From Bacillus sp. OV166 (GTDB lineage Bacteria > Bacillota > Bacilli > Bacillales > Cytobacillaceae), in contig NZ_FXWM01000001.1 of NCBI RefSeq assembly GCF_900177675.1, positions 1,807,001 through 1,871,000 on the forward strand: 64,000 nt of DNA, read 5' to 3'. Positions 26,914 through 35,817 of this stretch are shown piece after piece. Position 1 is the stretch's first letter; every line of letters starts with the position of its first letter. Under the pieces are notes generated by a model, which made no database searches, was not told the origin of the DNA, and was given only the letters and a program-made list of their open reading frames with translations. The position numbers and the translations under genes were made by a program.

Positions 26914-26921
26914 TTTGCTTT

Positions 26922-27398
26922 TTAAGAGTACCTTTCGCCTAATTTTTTAAAAATAGGTTTTTGGTAAGTTTTGCTCTTTTTATGATTGCTTGGGGGTTGA
27001 TCGAGTTCTGAGATGCCAGTATATAGTTGAAGTAAGGCTTTTGATGAATTAAGTGAGAGTGTTGCCTTTGGATTTCGCACCCGTTCATCTAACTTTCCAA
27101 AATGAGGTAGTTCAAGAAAATCTGATTTAGTTGGAGGAATATGAAATGTGTATCTTCCACATTCAACAAGGACATCAGACTGCTGCTGACTATTTCGCGG
27201 ATTTCCTGAAAAATGAAGACCAACTTTTTTTGCTTTGCCTTCTTCAATCAATTTTTTTAACGTTTCTTGTTTCAATCTGTACAATAATTTGGGATTTGTA
27301 GCCGTTTTTGCATGGCGATTCACAATAAAGATAGCTTGAGCGAGGTTTTCGATGGTTAGATTTAAATTTATTAGGGGGCCTTTCTGATCATAATTCAA
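26922..27398 (-). CDS. ykyB: YkyB family protein
   Basis: 158-residue protein of the Bacillus YkyB family; no function established. Recognisable stretch ENLAQAIFIVNRHAKTAT near the start, then a basic C-terminal tail (KKSKTYQKPIFKKLGERY). TTG start behind AAAGGAG; a TATAAT hexamer lies 36 nt upstream. Sits between two IS1182-derived insertions. Confidence 0.85.
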   Translation of the reverse strand: MNYDQKGPLINLNLTIENLAQAIFIVNRHAKTATNPKLLYRLKQETLKKLIEEGKAKKVGLHFSGNPRNSQQQSDVLVECGRYTFHIPPTKSDFLELPHFGKLDERVRNPKATLSLNSSKALLQLYTGISELDQPPSNHKKSKTYQKPIFKKLGERYS

Positions 27399-27419
27399 AA
27401 TATGTTCTCCTTTCAGTTA

Positions 27420-27746
27420 TATAAAACATCTATATTATACCCCTTTTTTTAAGAAATAGGAATAATCCAGTGCATCTTTTTGGCTACTATGATAAGAAAA
27501 TGATAAAAATTCTTCTAATCTTACGAATAAAAGAAAGTTTAGACTGTTAACCTAATCCTACACTATAAAAAGAATTAAAAGAAATTTTCGTGAAATAATC
27601 TTTATTTTCTATAAATTACTTTCTTTCAGAAAATTTAATTGTAAAATAGAAATAAAAGAAAGTAAAAACATTATTTGTAAATTATAAGATCTTTTCAAGA
27701 AAGCTCTTTTTGTGAAAGCACCGATGGAATAGAATGCTAGGCTGTA
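27420..27746. other. gene-free AT-rich region between ykyB and ykuE
   Basis: Contains the ykyB -10 element (TATAAT on the minus strand at 27434-27439) and a perfect 11-bp inverted repeat TTACTTTCTTT / AAAGAAAGTAA at 27616-27626 and 27655-27665. No reading frame above 20 codons with a ribosome binding site was seen. Confidence 0.55.
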
Positions 27747-27781
27747 TAAAAAAACCTTATCTATTGCTGATAAGGTTTTTT
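27747..27781. terminator. ykuE terminator
   Basis: AAAACCTTATC / GATAAGGTTTTTT with an 8-nt loop. Confidence 0.88.
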
Positions 27782-27787
27782 CGTTTT

Positions 27788-28660
27788 CTACTTTTCTGAT
27801 TTTAGAGTAAAGACAGTTAATTCAGGTTTTGACATAAAGCGAAAGGGGAGACGTGTTGTGCCAATTCCTCTATTTACATATAGTGAGAGGGGATTATGCT
27901 CACCGATTGAATAAAGACCCTCTGGATATATTTGGCCAAAGGGAGGAGTCACAAGAGCCCCTAAAAATGGGATTTTAATCTGTCCTCCATGGCTATGACC
28001 ACTTAGCTGCCATTGGACTGGATACAATGAAGCTGTTTCTGCAAGATCGGGTGCATGGGATAATAATATTTTAAACGAATTTTTAGGCACATTTTTTAAA
28101 GTCAAAGGTAAATTAGGATTCCCTAGCATCGCATCATCAATCCCAAGCAGATAGATTATGCTTCCATCACTTAATTTAATTGGTGCTGAATCATTCAAAA
28201 GTACGGAAAAATCAGTTGTTTCCATAATATTTCGGTAAATATCAGAGCCATAGCCGCCATGATCATGATTACCAAAAATGCAGTATTTTCCAAGCGGAGC
28301 CTGTAATTTCTTCAAAATAGGCATCAGTTTATTAATTTCTGTATATTGGTTTGGCTCGTCCATTAAATCTCCAGTAAATAAAATAATGTCTGGCTTAAGA
28401 CTATTAATTTTTTTAACTAATTGATTAAATTGATGAAGATTATATTGAAAACCAAGGTGGGTATCACTAAATTGAATCATTTTTATTCCATCAAAGCTGT
28501 TAGGGATTAGTGGATGTTTGATTTGAAGTTCTTGAATATCGAGTAATGAGGGTTCAATTCGATTGGCATAAAGATAGCCTCCCGAACTTAATCCGAGAAC
28601 GGTAAGAAATGAACCCAATGTTCGTTTTAGAAAGGTTCTCCTCGTCTGATTTTTAGCCAT
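27788..28660 (-). CDS. ykuE: Tat-exported metallophosphoesterase YkuE
   Basis: About 290-residue calcineurin-like phosphoesterase. The N-terminus has the twin-arginine motif TRRTFLKR followed by a hydrophobic stretch, so export by Tat is expected. Metal motifs: FSDTHLG, GDLMDEP, FGNHDHGGYG, and LSGHSHGGQIKIP. B. subtilis YkuE is a Tat substrate held in the cell wall. The frame opens at TTG 28672; I prefer ATG 28660 (MAKNQTRRTF), though both are near a weak AGGTTGG site. Confidence 0.88.
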   Translation of the reverse strand: MAKNQTRRTFLKRTLGSFLTVLGLSSGGYLYANRIEPSLLDIQELQIKHPLIPNSFDGIKMIQFSDTHLGFQYNLHQFNQLVKKINSLKPDIILFTGDLMDEPNQYTEINKLMPILKKLQAPLGKYCIFGNHDHGGYGSDIYRNIMETTDFSVLLNDSAPIKLSDGSIIYLLGIDDAMLGNPNLPLTLKNVPKNSFKILLSHAPDLAETASLYPVQWQLSGHSHGGQIKIPFLGALVTPPFGQIYPEGLYSIGEHNPLSLYVNRGIGTTRLPFRFMSKPELTVFTLKSEK

Positions 28661-28797
28661 TTTTTCAACCAACCTATCTTTTATTCGCCTTCAAAAAAAG
28701 AAGGGTCCCTTTGTATTTTCATTAAAAACTTTCGATAATGCAAGTGAAAAGGTCCATTGTTATTTCTTATTCAATAAAAAATAAAACATGCATAAAA

Positions 28798-28819
28798 AGC
28801 AGCCAACAATGTGGCTGCT
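28798..28819. repeat. left direct repeat of element B (terminator hairpin copy)
   Basis: 22-nt hairpin AGCAGCC-AACAATGT-GGCTGCT, repeated with one mismatch at 29140-29161. Confidence 0.85.
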
Positions 28820-29139
28820 CAGGCTGTCGAGAAACTTTCGACAGCCTCATATTTTCTACAATAACTTTAACAATTCACTGCGTTAGTTCGTTATAATGTT
28901 ATTAATATATAGTCTTTGCAACATGTCTGTTGATTTGCGCGGAAGGCACGCAGACTCCTACGGGCGTACGGGGCAGGGGAGACCCCGCAGGCGCTTCAGC
29001 GACGAGGAGGCTCCCCGGTACGCCCGCGGAAAGCGAAGTGCCTAGAGCGGAAATCAAAAGGCCCATTAGCAGGTACAATGAATAATTAAATGCTGAGAAT
29101 AAAAAATTGCCGAGAAAAATACCCTTTCTCGACAATCTG
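28820..29139. mobile_element. IS1182-derived MITE B, 320 bp
   Basis: Carries the same ends as element A (CAGGCTGTCGAGAAACTTTC left; CTTTCTCGACAATCTGA right) but no transposase. The left 110 nt match A's left end and the rest matches A's right end, including the GC-rich palindrome in right-end orientation. It therefore looks like an internal-deletion derivative moved in trans. Confidence 0.85.
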
Positions 29140-29161
29140 AGCAGGCAACAATGTGGCTGCT
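29140..29161. terminator. terminator of the C39 peptidase gene, right copy of the duplicated hairpin
   Basis: Stem AGCAGGC ... GGCTGCT next to TTTT; one base differs from the left copy at 28798-28819. Confidence 0.75.
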
Positions 29162-29165
29162 TTTC

Positions 29166-30011
29166 CTACTTATAACTTACGGCACGGCTTTTTAATGCTT
29201 TCCAAGAAGAAATAAATTGTTGTTTACCTACTCTTACTTGTTTTTTTCCAGAAAGTGGATCGTTTAAATAGATATAATTCGTGTCATAACCAACTAAGAC
29301 GACAGCATGTAGATCAAGCGGTGTTTTAATGTATTGTTTCCCGTGATACCAGCCCTCCCAACGGTCTGGAAGACGGTAATCCCCGGTTGTCCATACAACC
29401 ACTGGATATCCGGCAGAAACATGCTCTAAGACCCGTTCAAATGGCATGTTTGTTAAATTAATGGCTCTTCCAGGGAGCTTTTGGTTGATTAGGGCAATCA
29501 TCGGTTGGTCAAAGACTGCATACCCTGCTCTTCTGCCTGTCATATCCCCAACAAAACCATCTGCTGGGTTTCCCCAACGTACTATATCTCCCTTTGGAGA
29601 TCTAATGAGCGGGTCTACATCCTTTCGGATAGACCGGTATAAATCCATTTTACTTGTTTTAACACCTGCAAAATTTAGCACCATTGCTAGGCTTGTGACT
29701 TCACAGCCGTATCTAAGTTCAGGGTTTTGCTTAATTAATACCACATTTAGCATAGCAGAATTCTTTTTGGGAGTAGTACTAACCGAATCACTCTTATTGA
29801 CTTCATTTTTTCCATAAATCACTTGTTGATTAAGTTCTTTTATTGTAAATCGTTTATTTTCAAAATCGACGGATGATGTGGATTGAGTATTCTCTTTCAC
29901 GGATATCGTGGAAAGAGGCTGTTTACTTTCTGTGCTAGGATGTGTATCAGCATTAAAGTGGCTGCATCCAAGCATGGGAAGGATCGAAGCTAATAAGCAA
30001 AGTTTTTTCAA
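29166..30011 (-). CDS. C39-family peptidase lipoprotein
   Basis: 281-residue exported protein. The signal ends in a lipobox-like LGCSHF (cysteine near residue 16). The C-terminal two thirds is a papain-like C39_2 domain: catalytic Cys in LRYGCEVTSLAMVLNFAG, the His in DLHAVVLVGYD, and the Asp/Asn in YLNDPLSGKK. YvpB-like proteins of this kind are thought to cleave surface peptides. TTG start behind AAGGAGG. Its terminator is duplicated by element B. Confidence 0.85.
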   Translation of the reverse strand: MKKLCLLASILPMLGCSHFNADTHPSTESKQPLSTISVKENTQSTSSVDFENKRFTIKELNQQVIYGKNEVNKSDSVSTTPKKNSAMLNVVLIKQNPELRYGCEVTSLAMVLNFAGVKTSKMDLYRSIRKDVDPLIRSPKGDIVRWGNPADGFVGDMTGRRAGYAVFDQPMIALINQKLPGRAINLTNMPFERVLEHVSAGYPVVVWTTGDYRLPDRWEGWYHGKQYIKTPLDLHAVVLVGYDTNYIYLNDPLSGKKQVRVGKQQFISSWKALKSRAVSYK

Positions 30012-30115
30012 TACTTATCCTCCTTATATAACAGCGTAGGTATAGGATATGATTGTTTATAAGCGACTATAATGGTATCCTTTTGGAAAAGAACGAGAAT
30101 CCGTCGTTTTGCGTA

Positions 30116-30124
30116 TGGTATAAT
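30116..30124 (+). promoter_or_regulatory. extended -10 element of ykuI
   Basis: TGGTATAAT, a TGn-extended -10, 27 nt before the ykuI ATG, without a good -35. Confidence 0.55.
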
Positions 30125-30150
30125 GAGAAAAAAATTTTGGAGGTACTTGG

Positions 30151-31362
30151 ATGGATGCATTGGAAATACTATCGGATCTTGAAAATGTATTTCCCTATTT
30201 TCAACCGATTATTAGTGCCGATGAACAACGCATAATTGCTTATGAGGTATTGGGGAGATATGAATCTGAAGGGAATATTATTAGTTTAGGGAACTTTTTT
30301 CAGGATGATCAAATTCCAGATGAATATAAGTATGAAGTGGATTTGTTAATAGTCAAAATGGCACTTGAAAAAGCATTAGATCTAGATGAGGATGTAAGTA
30401 TTTTTCTGAACCGGAATGCTGATTTATTAATGTATGGACATGGTGAACCCTTTTTACAAGAGCTCCTCTCATTTGAAAAAAAGGGCTTGATGTTAAATCG
30501 GATAGTTCTGGAAATTTCAGATCGAAATTATACAGGGGATTTAGACCAATTTGATCACTTATTGCAATATTATCGAACTTATGGGATTAAAATAGCGATA
30601 GCAAGAATTGACAGTGAAAGTAACTATTTTGAACGAATAGGACAACTTGAACCAGATATACTGAAAATTAACCTACAGGCCTTAAAATCGACGTCAACAG
30701 GTATAAATTATCACGATGTCTTGTTTACTTTGTCTCTTTTGGCAAGGAAAATAGGTGCTACACTCTTGTTTGAAAATATAGAGATGAGCTACCAACTGCA
30801 GTTTGCATGGAAAAATGGCGGTCGATATTATCAAGGTTATTATTTACACCCGCCAGCAGCAGAGTTCATTCAACGTGATTTCCTAAAGGATCGCTTAAAA
30901 GAGAAGTTTCATGACTTTATCTCATATGAAAAAAAGAAATTAGAAGCAGTTTATACCACTGCAGAATTTTTTCAAGCAAAAGTTCAAGAAATTGTTATTA
31001 AGAACAGAAATGCCACTTATCAAAACCTTTTTCAAGTACTAATAAAAGAATTGGATCAGATTGCCTTTAGAATGTATGTTTGTGATGAGGACGGCTTCCA
31101 GAAATCTGCCAATATATTTAAAGGAAAAGAGGGTTGGAGCATTCAATCCGAGTACATTCAAAAAAATTGGAGTTGGCGTCCTTACTTTTTAGAAAATATT
31201 ATCAAAATGAGAAATGAACGAAAAGGAATCTTATCTGATTTATATTGTGATATTGATACTGGGGAAACGATTCGTACTTTTTCATTCCCAATGAATGGGG
31301 AGGATTATTTGTTTATCGATATATCCTATCAATATTTATTCCAACATGATCAATTACTTTAA
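30151..31362 (+). CDS. ykuI: EAL-domain c-di-GMP-binding protein YkuI
   Basis: 403-residue cytoplasmic protein: EAL domain (about residues 1-245) followed by a PAS-like YkuI_C domain. The EAL signature is EVL at residues 32-34 (YEVLGRYES) and QGYYLHPP near residue 230 is present, but the loop that normally reads DDFGTG is IARIDSES, so an active phosphodiesterase is doubtful. The B. subtilis homologue binds c-di-GMP and its structure is known. ATG behind TTGGAGG. Confidence 0.92.
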   Translation: MDALEILSDLENVFPYFQPIISADEQRIIAYEVLGRYESEGNIISLGNFFQDDQIPDEYKYEVDLLIVKMALEKALDLDEDVSIFLNRNADLLMYGHGEPFLQELLSFEKKGLMLNRIVLEISDRNYTGDLDQFDHLLQYYRTYGIKIAIARIDSESNYFERIGQLEPDILKINLQALKSTSTGINYHDVLFTLSLLARKIGATLLFENIEMSYQLQFAWKNGGRYYQGYYLHPPAAEFIQRDFLKDRLKEKFHDFISYEKKKLEAVYTTAEFFQAKVQEIVIKNRNATYQNLFQVLIKELDQIAFRMYVCDEDGFQKSANIFKGKEGWSIQSEYIQKNWSWRPYFLENIIKMRNERKGILSDLYCDIDTGETIRTFSFPMNGEDYLFIDISYQYLFQHDQLL

Positions 31363-31592
31363 AATAGACAGAAATTGCTAGCTTTTATCTTCTTTTTTAG
31401 GGAAGTGTATTAAAAAATTCCTTATTTTTTTATTTTTACTTGGACAAATGGACAGCGTTATTTTATTCTTTTAATATTGGCATAAAAATATTGCGGTTGG
31501 AAAATTATGAAAGTAATCCACTCGGATAGAAAAATGCCAAATGAGAAACATAATTGTAGATGTTTTTTTGGGTTTGAAAGGAGACGGAGCAT

Positions 31593-31829
31593 ATGTCACA
31601 GCTTCAAGGTATATTAACAAGATTAAAAAATCTTCAGGAACAAGCTAATAGTGGTGAGCCAGCACAACGCTATTTCGAGGTAAACGGTGATAGAAAGTGT
31701 CAAGTAACATTTCATCCGAAAACGGAGACATTTGAATTAGAAGTATATAATGAGAAGGAAAAACCAAAAAGATATCAATTTGATAATGTTGATATGATTA
31801 CAATTGAAATTTTTGATTTGATTCAATAA
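31593..31829 (+). CDS. ykuJ: YkuJ family protein
   Basis: 78-residue protein of the small Bacillus YkuJ family (single alpha/beta domain, function unknown). Start MSQLQGILTRLKNLQEQA behind AAAGGAG. Its place between ykuI and ykuL is as in B. subtilis, except that ykuK is missing here. Confidence 0.88.
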   Translation: MSQLQGILTRLKNLQEQANSGEPAQRYFEVNGDRKCQVTFHPKTETFELEVYNEKEKPKRYQFDNVDMITIEIFDLIQ

Positions 31830-31856
31830 GGAACCTTTAGGGTTCCTTTATTTTTC
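31828..31856 (+). terminator. ykuJ terminator
   Basis: AAGGAACC-TTTA-GGGTTCCTT then T-rich. Confidence 0.85.
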
Positions 31857-31979
31857 GTGTCAACGACTACGGAGGTTGTATTTAGGTTTCTAATTATACG
31901 TTACCAAAATTAGCACAGACTCCCGAATACTATGGTAGAATGTAACTGTAGAAAAACAAATTTTGAGGAGTTTTCGGCG

Positions 31980-32423
31980 ATGATCAGTCTTCCCAACGGT
32001 GAATTTTTAAAATTAACAATAAAAGAATTAATGATCCCTTCCGAACGGGTAGCGCATGTCCAAATAGGTAATAATCTCGAACATGCCTTATTAGTTTTAA
32101 CAAAAAGCGGGTATACGGCTATACCGGTCTTAGACCCTCATTACAAGCTTCATGGGTTAATTAGCACCCCGATTATTATGGATTCTATCCTAGGACTAGA
32201 AAGAATTGAATTTGAACAACTTGAGAAAAAACGTGTCGAAGAGGTCATGAAAGGCTCTATTCCACGAGTTAAAATTACTGCATCCTTAAAAAAATGTCTT
32301 GAATTACTTGTTAACCAACCATTTCTTTGTGTGGAGACTGAAGATGGATACTTTGAAGGAATTTTGCCAAGAAGTACGTTATTAAATCAATTAAATAAAA
32401 TAATAAAAAAAAATGAAAAATGA
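31980..32423 (+). CDS. darB: cyclic-di-AMP-binding CBS protein DarB/CbpB (YkuL)
   Basis: 147-residue protein made of two CBS motifs (LVLTKSGYTAIPVLD ... and LLVNQPFLCVETEDGYFEGI). In B. subtilis DarB binds the stringent-response synthetase Rel and pyruvate carboxylase when c-di-AMP is low, tying potassium status to metabolism; ktrC, another potassium-linked gene, is also in the window. The frame is open from 31932, but ATG 31980 with GAGGAG upstream gives the B. subtilis length of 147 aa. Confidence 0.9.
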   Translation: MISLPNGEFLKLTIKELMIPSERVAHVQIGNNLEHALLVLTKSGYTAIPVLDPHYKLHGLISTPIIMDSILGLERIEFEQLEKKRVEEVMKGSIPRVKITASLKKCLELLVNQPFLCVETEDGYFEGILPRSTLLNQLNKIIKKNEK

Positions 32424-32431
32424 TGTATTTA

Positions 32432-32462
32432 GGCCCCCAAGCAGGGGGCTTGATTTTTTTTA
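32432..32462 (+). terminator. darB terminator
   Basis: GCCCCC-AAGCA-GGGGGC followed by TTGATTTTTTTT. Confidence 0.88.
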
Positions 32463-32478
32463 AGTTTGAGGTGTAAAT

Positions 32479-33990
32479 ATGAGTACTTCTACTGAGAAGA
32501 TATCCAAAGGAAAGTCCAACAGCAGGCAAACAAAAAAACCACTAGTTCTAGCCGCCGTAATGTTAGCGATGTTTATGGGGGCGATTGAAGCAACGATTGT
32601 TTCAACCGCAATGCCGGCAATTGTCGCTGATTTAGGCGGTTTTACACTATATAGCTGGGTATTCTCTGCGTACTTGTTAATGAATTCTGTAACCGTTCTT
32701 ATTTATGGTAAATTATCTGACTTATTTGGTCGAAAACCAATTCTTACGATTGGAATATTAATTTTTTTATTTGGATCCATTCTTTGTGGATTCGCCACAT
32801 CAATGAAAATGTTGATTATTTTTCGTTTGATTCAAGGATTTGGAGCAGGTGCTGTCACACCGATTGCAACAACAATAATTGGCGATATCTATACTGCAGA
32901 AGAACGGGCTAAAATTCAGGGTTACCTAGCTAGTGTATGGGGTATTTCCGCGATTACTGGACCTGCTGTCGGCGGCTTACTTGTCCAATATGTAAGTTGG
33001 CATTATGTATTCTGGATAAACATTCCGCTGGGGATTCTTTCTTTAGTAGGCCTATGGCTGTTTCTACATGAAAATGTCCAAAGGAAAAAACATCAAATAG
33101 ATTATTTAGGTGCTATTTTGTTAACGATGACTATTTCTTCGTTAATGTTTATCCTTGTAGAAGGTGGGAGCCGCTTTGCATGGGGATCTTGGCAGTCGCT
33201 AAGCTTTTTTGCTTTCAGCGCTGTAACATTACTTGGGTTTGTATTTCAGGAAGCCCGTGCTAGTGAACCGGTTATGCCATTTTCAATTTGGAAGGAACGC
33301 TCCATTCTAATTGCCAATACTACGTCGCTTACTACGGGAATCATGTTAATTGGAATATCGAGCTTTTTACCTACATTTGTGCAAGGTGTTATGGAACAAA
33401 CACCCATTGTTGCTGGTTTTACGTTGACAGCTATGTCAATTGGTTGGCCAATAGCATCCACACTTGCGGGACGGTTATTGATAACGATGGGTTATCGAAA
33501 AACATCTATTATCGGTGGTGTCTCGTTAATCATTGGCAGCATTGCTTTCTTGACGATGTCAGCCTCCTCAGGGCCTTTATGGGCAGCAGTGGGTTCTTTT
33601 TTCGTTGGATTAGGGATGGGCTTAACATCCACTGCCTTTATTGTCTCGATTCAAAGTACGGTAGGTTGGGAACAGAGAGGCATCGCAACTGCATCTAATA
33701 TGTTTATGAGAAATCTTGGAAATACAATTGGTGCAGCATTACTGGGGGGAATCCTTAATAACAGGTTGAGTCAATATTTAAGCGAGAATGATCATTCCTT
33801 ATCAATAGATGATGTCAATCTACTCTTAAAATCTGCTGAGCGAGAAAATCTCTCTGAATCAGTCCGGAGTTTCTTGCAGAATGGGCTAACCTTTTCCCTT
33901 CACTCTGTTTATTATGTTGTCTTCGCCTTGGCAATCATAAGTTTACTGTTAATATTTTTTATACCGAAAAAGAACGATAGCTCTGTGTAA
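32479..33990 (+). CDS. DHA2-type multidrug MFS transporter
   Basis: 503-residue, about 14-helix proton antiporter. Motif C-like and motif A-like stretches are visible: GAIEATIVSTAMPAI in TM1, GKLSDLFGRKPIL after TM2, and TGPAVGGLLVQYVSWHYVFW around TM5. Members export dyes and antibiotics. It is not part of the B. subtilis order at this point (ykuL is followed by ccpC there), so it is likely an insertion or a loss elsewhere. Substrate unknown. Confidence 0.9.
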   Translation: MSTSTEKISKGKSNSRQTKKPLVLAAVMLAMFMGAIEATIVSTAMPAIVADLGGFTLYSWVFSAYLLMNSVTVLIYGKLSDLFGRKPILTIGILIFLFGSILCGFATSMKMLIIFRLIQGFGAGAVTPIATTIIGDIYTAEERAKIQGYLASVWGISAITGPAVGGLLVQYVSWHYVFWINIPLGILSLVGLWLFLHENVQRKKHQIDYLGAILLTMTISSLMFILVEGGSRFAWGSWQSLSFFAFSAVTLLGFVFQEARASEPVMPFSIWKERSILIANTTSLTTGIMLIGISSFLPTFVQGVMEQTPIVAGFTLTAMSIGWPIASTLAGRLLITMGYRKTSIIGGVSLIIGSIAFLTMSASSGPLWAAVGSFFVGLGMGLTSTAFIVSIQSTVGWEQRGIATASNMFMRNLGNTIGAALLGGILNNRLSQYLSENDHSLSIDDVNLLLKSAERENLSESVRSFLQNGLTFSLHSVYYVVFALAIISLLLIFFIPKKNDSSV

Positions 33991-34008
33991 CTTCACAGAG
34001 CTTTTTTA
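33979..34008 (+). terminator. terminator overlapping the end of the MFS gene
   Basis: AGCTCTGTG-TAACTT-CACAGAGCT then six T; the stem includes the stop codon. Confidence 0.88.
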
Positions 34009-34023
34009 AGGAGGGGAACAATC

Positions 34024-34911
34024 TTGTCCTCATTATCAGAATTTCAATTATTATCCGTTTTAGCGCAGGAGATGAATATGCGGAAGGCATCGGAACGGCT
34101 GTTTGTGTCACAGCCAGCCCTTTCGCAACGATTGCAAACTATCGAAAAAGATTGGGGAACGAAATTATTTATTCGCTCGCAAAAAGGTCTAGCTCTAACC
34201 CCCTCAGGTGAGCATGTCATCCAATTTGCAAATGAAGTACTAACTAAGCAAGAAAAGGTGCGTGAAACCATTCATTCCCTTCAATCAGGTGTGTCAGGTA
34301 CTTTGAAGATTGCTGTTGCTTCGATTGTAGGCCAAAACTGGCTCCCACAGGTTTTAAAGAAATTTATTGATCGATATCCTCAAGCCAAAATTTCATTAGT
34401 AACTGGATGGAGCAGCGAAATATTAAAATGCTTATATGATGATCAAGTTCATATAGGGATTATCCGTGGTACACCCGATTGGAAAGGAATTAAGGTTCAT
34501 TTATTTAACGATCCTCTATATTTAGTTGACAGGGAAATTACTAGTCCGGAACAAGTTTTAAATACGGACCGCCCCTTCATTCAATTTAAAAGTGATTCTA
34601 ATTATTTCCAAGAAATTCAAGATTGGTGGATGCGCAATTTTAAGACTTCACCCAAGAGGACCGTTGTGGTTGATCAAATTGAGACATGCAAGCAGATGGC
34701 TTTCAATGGCATTGGCTACGCCATCCTGCCCGCCATAACATTAACTAAAGCAGAAAAGGAAATTTTCAAAATACCGCTTTTAAATGAGTATAATGAACCT
34801 CTAAAGCGTGATACATGGCTACTAGGCTATGAATCGGCCTTTCAATTAAAGCAAGTTTCAGCCTTTGTGGAATTAATTAAGGAGCATATCGCTGAATCTT
34901 CAGGAGATTAG
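34024..34911 (+). CDS. ccpC: LysR-type regulator CcpC
   Basis: 295-residue LysR regulator. N-terminal HTH: MRKASERLFVSQPALSQRLQ, then a periplasmic-binding-like effector domain. In B. subtilis CcpC senses citrate and represses citZ and citB under glucose. TTG start behind AAGGAGGGG. The position before dapH equals that of ccpC (ykuM). Confidence 0.9.
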   Translation: MSSLSEFQLLSVLAQEMNMRKASERLFVSQPALSQRLQTIEKDWGTKLFIRSQKGLALTPSGEHVIQFANEVLTKQEKVRETIHSLQSGVSGTLKIAVASIVGQNWLPQVLKKFIDRYPQAKISLVTGWSSEILKCLYDDQVHIGIIRGTPDWKGIKVHLFNDPLYLVDREITSPEQVLNTDRPFIQFKSDSNYFQEIQDWWMRNFKTSPKRTVVVDQIETCKQMAFNGIGYAILPAITLTKAEKEIFKIPLLNEYNEPLKRDTWLLGYESAFQLKQVSAFVELIKEHIAESSGD

Positions 34912-34984
34912 GGTAGTTTTTCTTGTTTTCGTTTCTTTTGTTTGTTAAAGTATTTTTTAGTACGAATACATAGGGGGTAAAATA

Positions 34985-35695
34985 ATGAAGATGATGGATG
35001 CAAATGAAATTATTTCTTTTATTCAAAATAGTAAAAAATCTACACCTGTAAAGGTTTATTTAAAAGGTGAATTAGCAGGAATTGATTTTGGAAACAATAC
35101 AAAAACTTTTATTAATGGAAATACGGGTATCATTTTTGGTGAATGGTCTGAAATTAATGAAGTGTTAGAAGCACATAAAGAAAAAATTGAAGATCAAGTG
35201 GTTGAAAATGACCGTCGTAATTCTGCAATCCCATTGTTAGATAATAAGTATATTAATGCCCGAATTGAACCAGGTGTTACTATTCGTGACCAAGTGGAAA
35301 TCGGTGATAATGCCGTTATTATGATGGGAGCCGTTATCAATATCGGTGCCGTTATTGGTGAAAAATCGATGATTGATATGGGTGTTGTTCTAGGTGGAAG
35401 GGCTACTGTCGGGAAGAATTGTCATATTGGGGCGGGAACTGTCTTGGCCGGTGTTATTGAACCACCATCTGCGAAGCCTGTTATTATTGAGGATGATGTT
35501 CTTATTGGAGCGAATGCCGTTGTTCTTGAAGGGGTTACAGTTGGAACAGGTTCAGTAGTCGCTGCAGGTGCAGTAGTCACTCAAGATGTTGCTCCTTATA
35601 CAGTTGTAGCAGGGATGCCGGCAAGAAAAATTAAAGATATTGATGAAAAAACGAAGTCAAAAACTGAAATAATGCAGGAACTTCGTCAACTTTAA
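34985..35695 (+). CDS. dapH: 2,3,4,5-tetrahydropyridine-2,6-dicarboxylate N-acetyltransferase DapH
   Basis: 236-residue left-handed beta-helix acetyltransferase; acetylates tetrahydrodipicolinate in the acetylase branch of lysine/diaminopimelate synthesis. Hexapeptide repeats are clear ([20 protein letters not shown] and following), and the acetyl-CoA end reads [14 protein letters not shown]. Forms a pair with dapL downstream, though a hairpin and a repeat fragment lie between. RBS AGGGGGT. Confidence 0.95.
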   Translation: MKMMDANEIISFIQNSKKSTPVKVYLKGELAGIDFGNNTKTFINGNTGIIFGEWSEINEVLEAHKEKIEDQVVENDRRNSAIPLLDNKYINARIEPGVTIRDQVEIGDNAVIMMGAVINIGAVIGEKSMIDMGVVLGGRATVGKNCHIGAGTVLAGVIEPPSAKPVIIEDDVLIGANAVVLEGVTVGTGSVVAAGAVVTQDVAPYTVVAGMPARKIKDIDEKTKSKTEIMQELRQL

Positions 35696-35698
35696 AAG

Positions 35699-35750
35699 CC
35701 CGCTTCCTTTGCCCGAAGTACTCTAGCCGCTGGGCGCTGGAGCTAGATAG
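35699..35750. repeat. fragment of dispersed GGCGCTGGAGCTAGA repeat
   Basis: GGCGCTGGAGCTAGA at 35733-35747 plus CCGCTTCC at its left are the two ends of the repeat seen in triplicate at 40088-40464. Confidence 0.6.
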
Positions 35751-35768
35751 TTCTCTAAGTATAAGCAG

Positions 35769-35800
35769 AAAAGCGTGGAGCATATCCACGCTTCTTTTTT
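35769..35800 (+). terminator. hairpin/terminator between dapH and dapL
   Basis: AAGCGTGG-AGCATAT-CCACGCTT followed by CTTTTTT. It may attenuate read-through into dapL. Confidence 0.8.
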
Positions 35801-35817
35801 AAAAGGAGAGTTAATAA

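Noticed and set aside
28820..29139. Core inversion between elements A and B as evidence of a site-specific invertase
   Set aside because: The full element carries a palindrome at each end in opposite orientation; B simply keeps the right one and C the left one, so deletion explains it.
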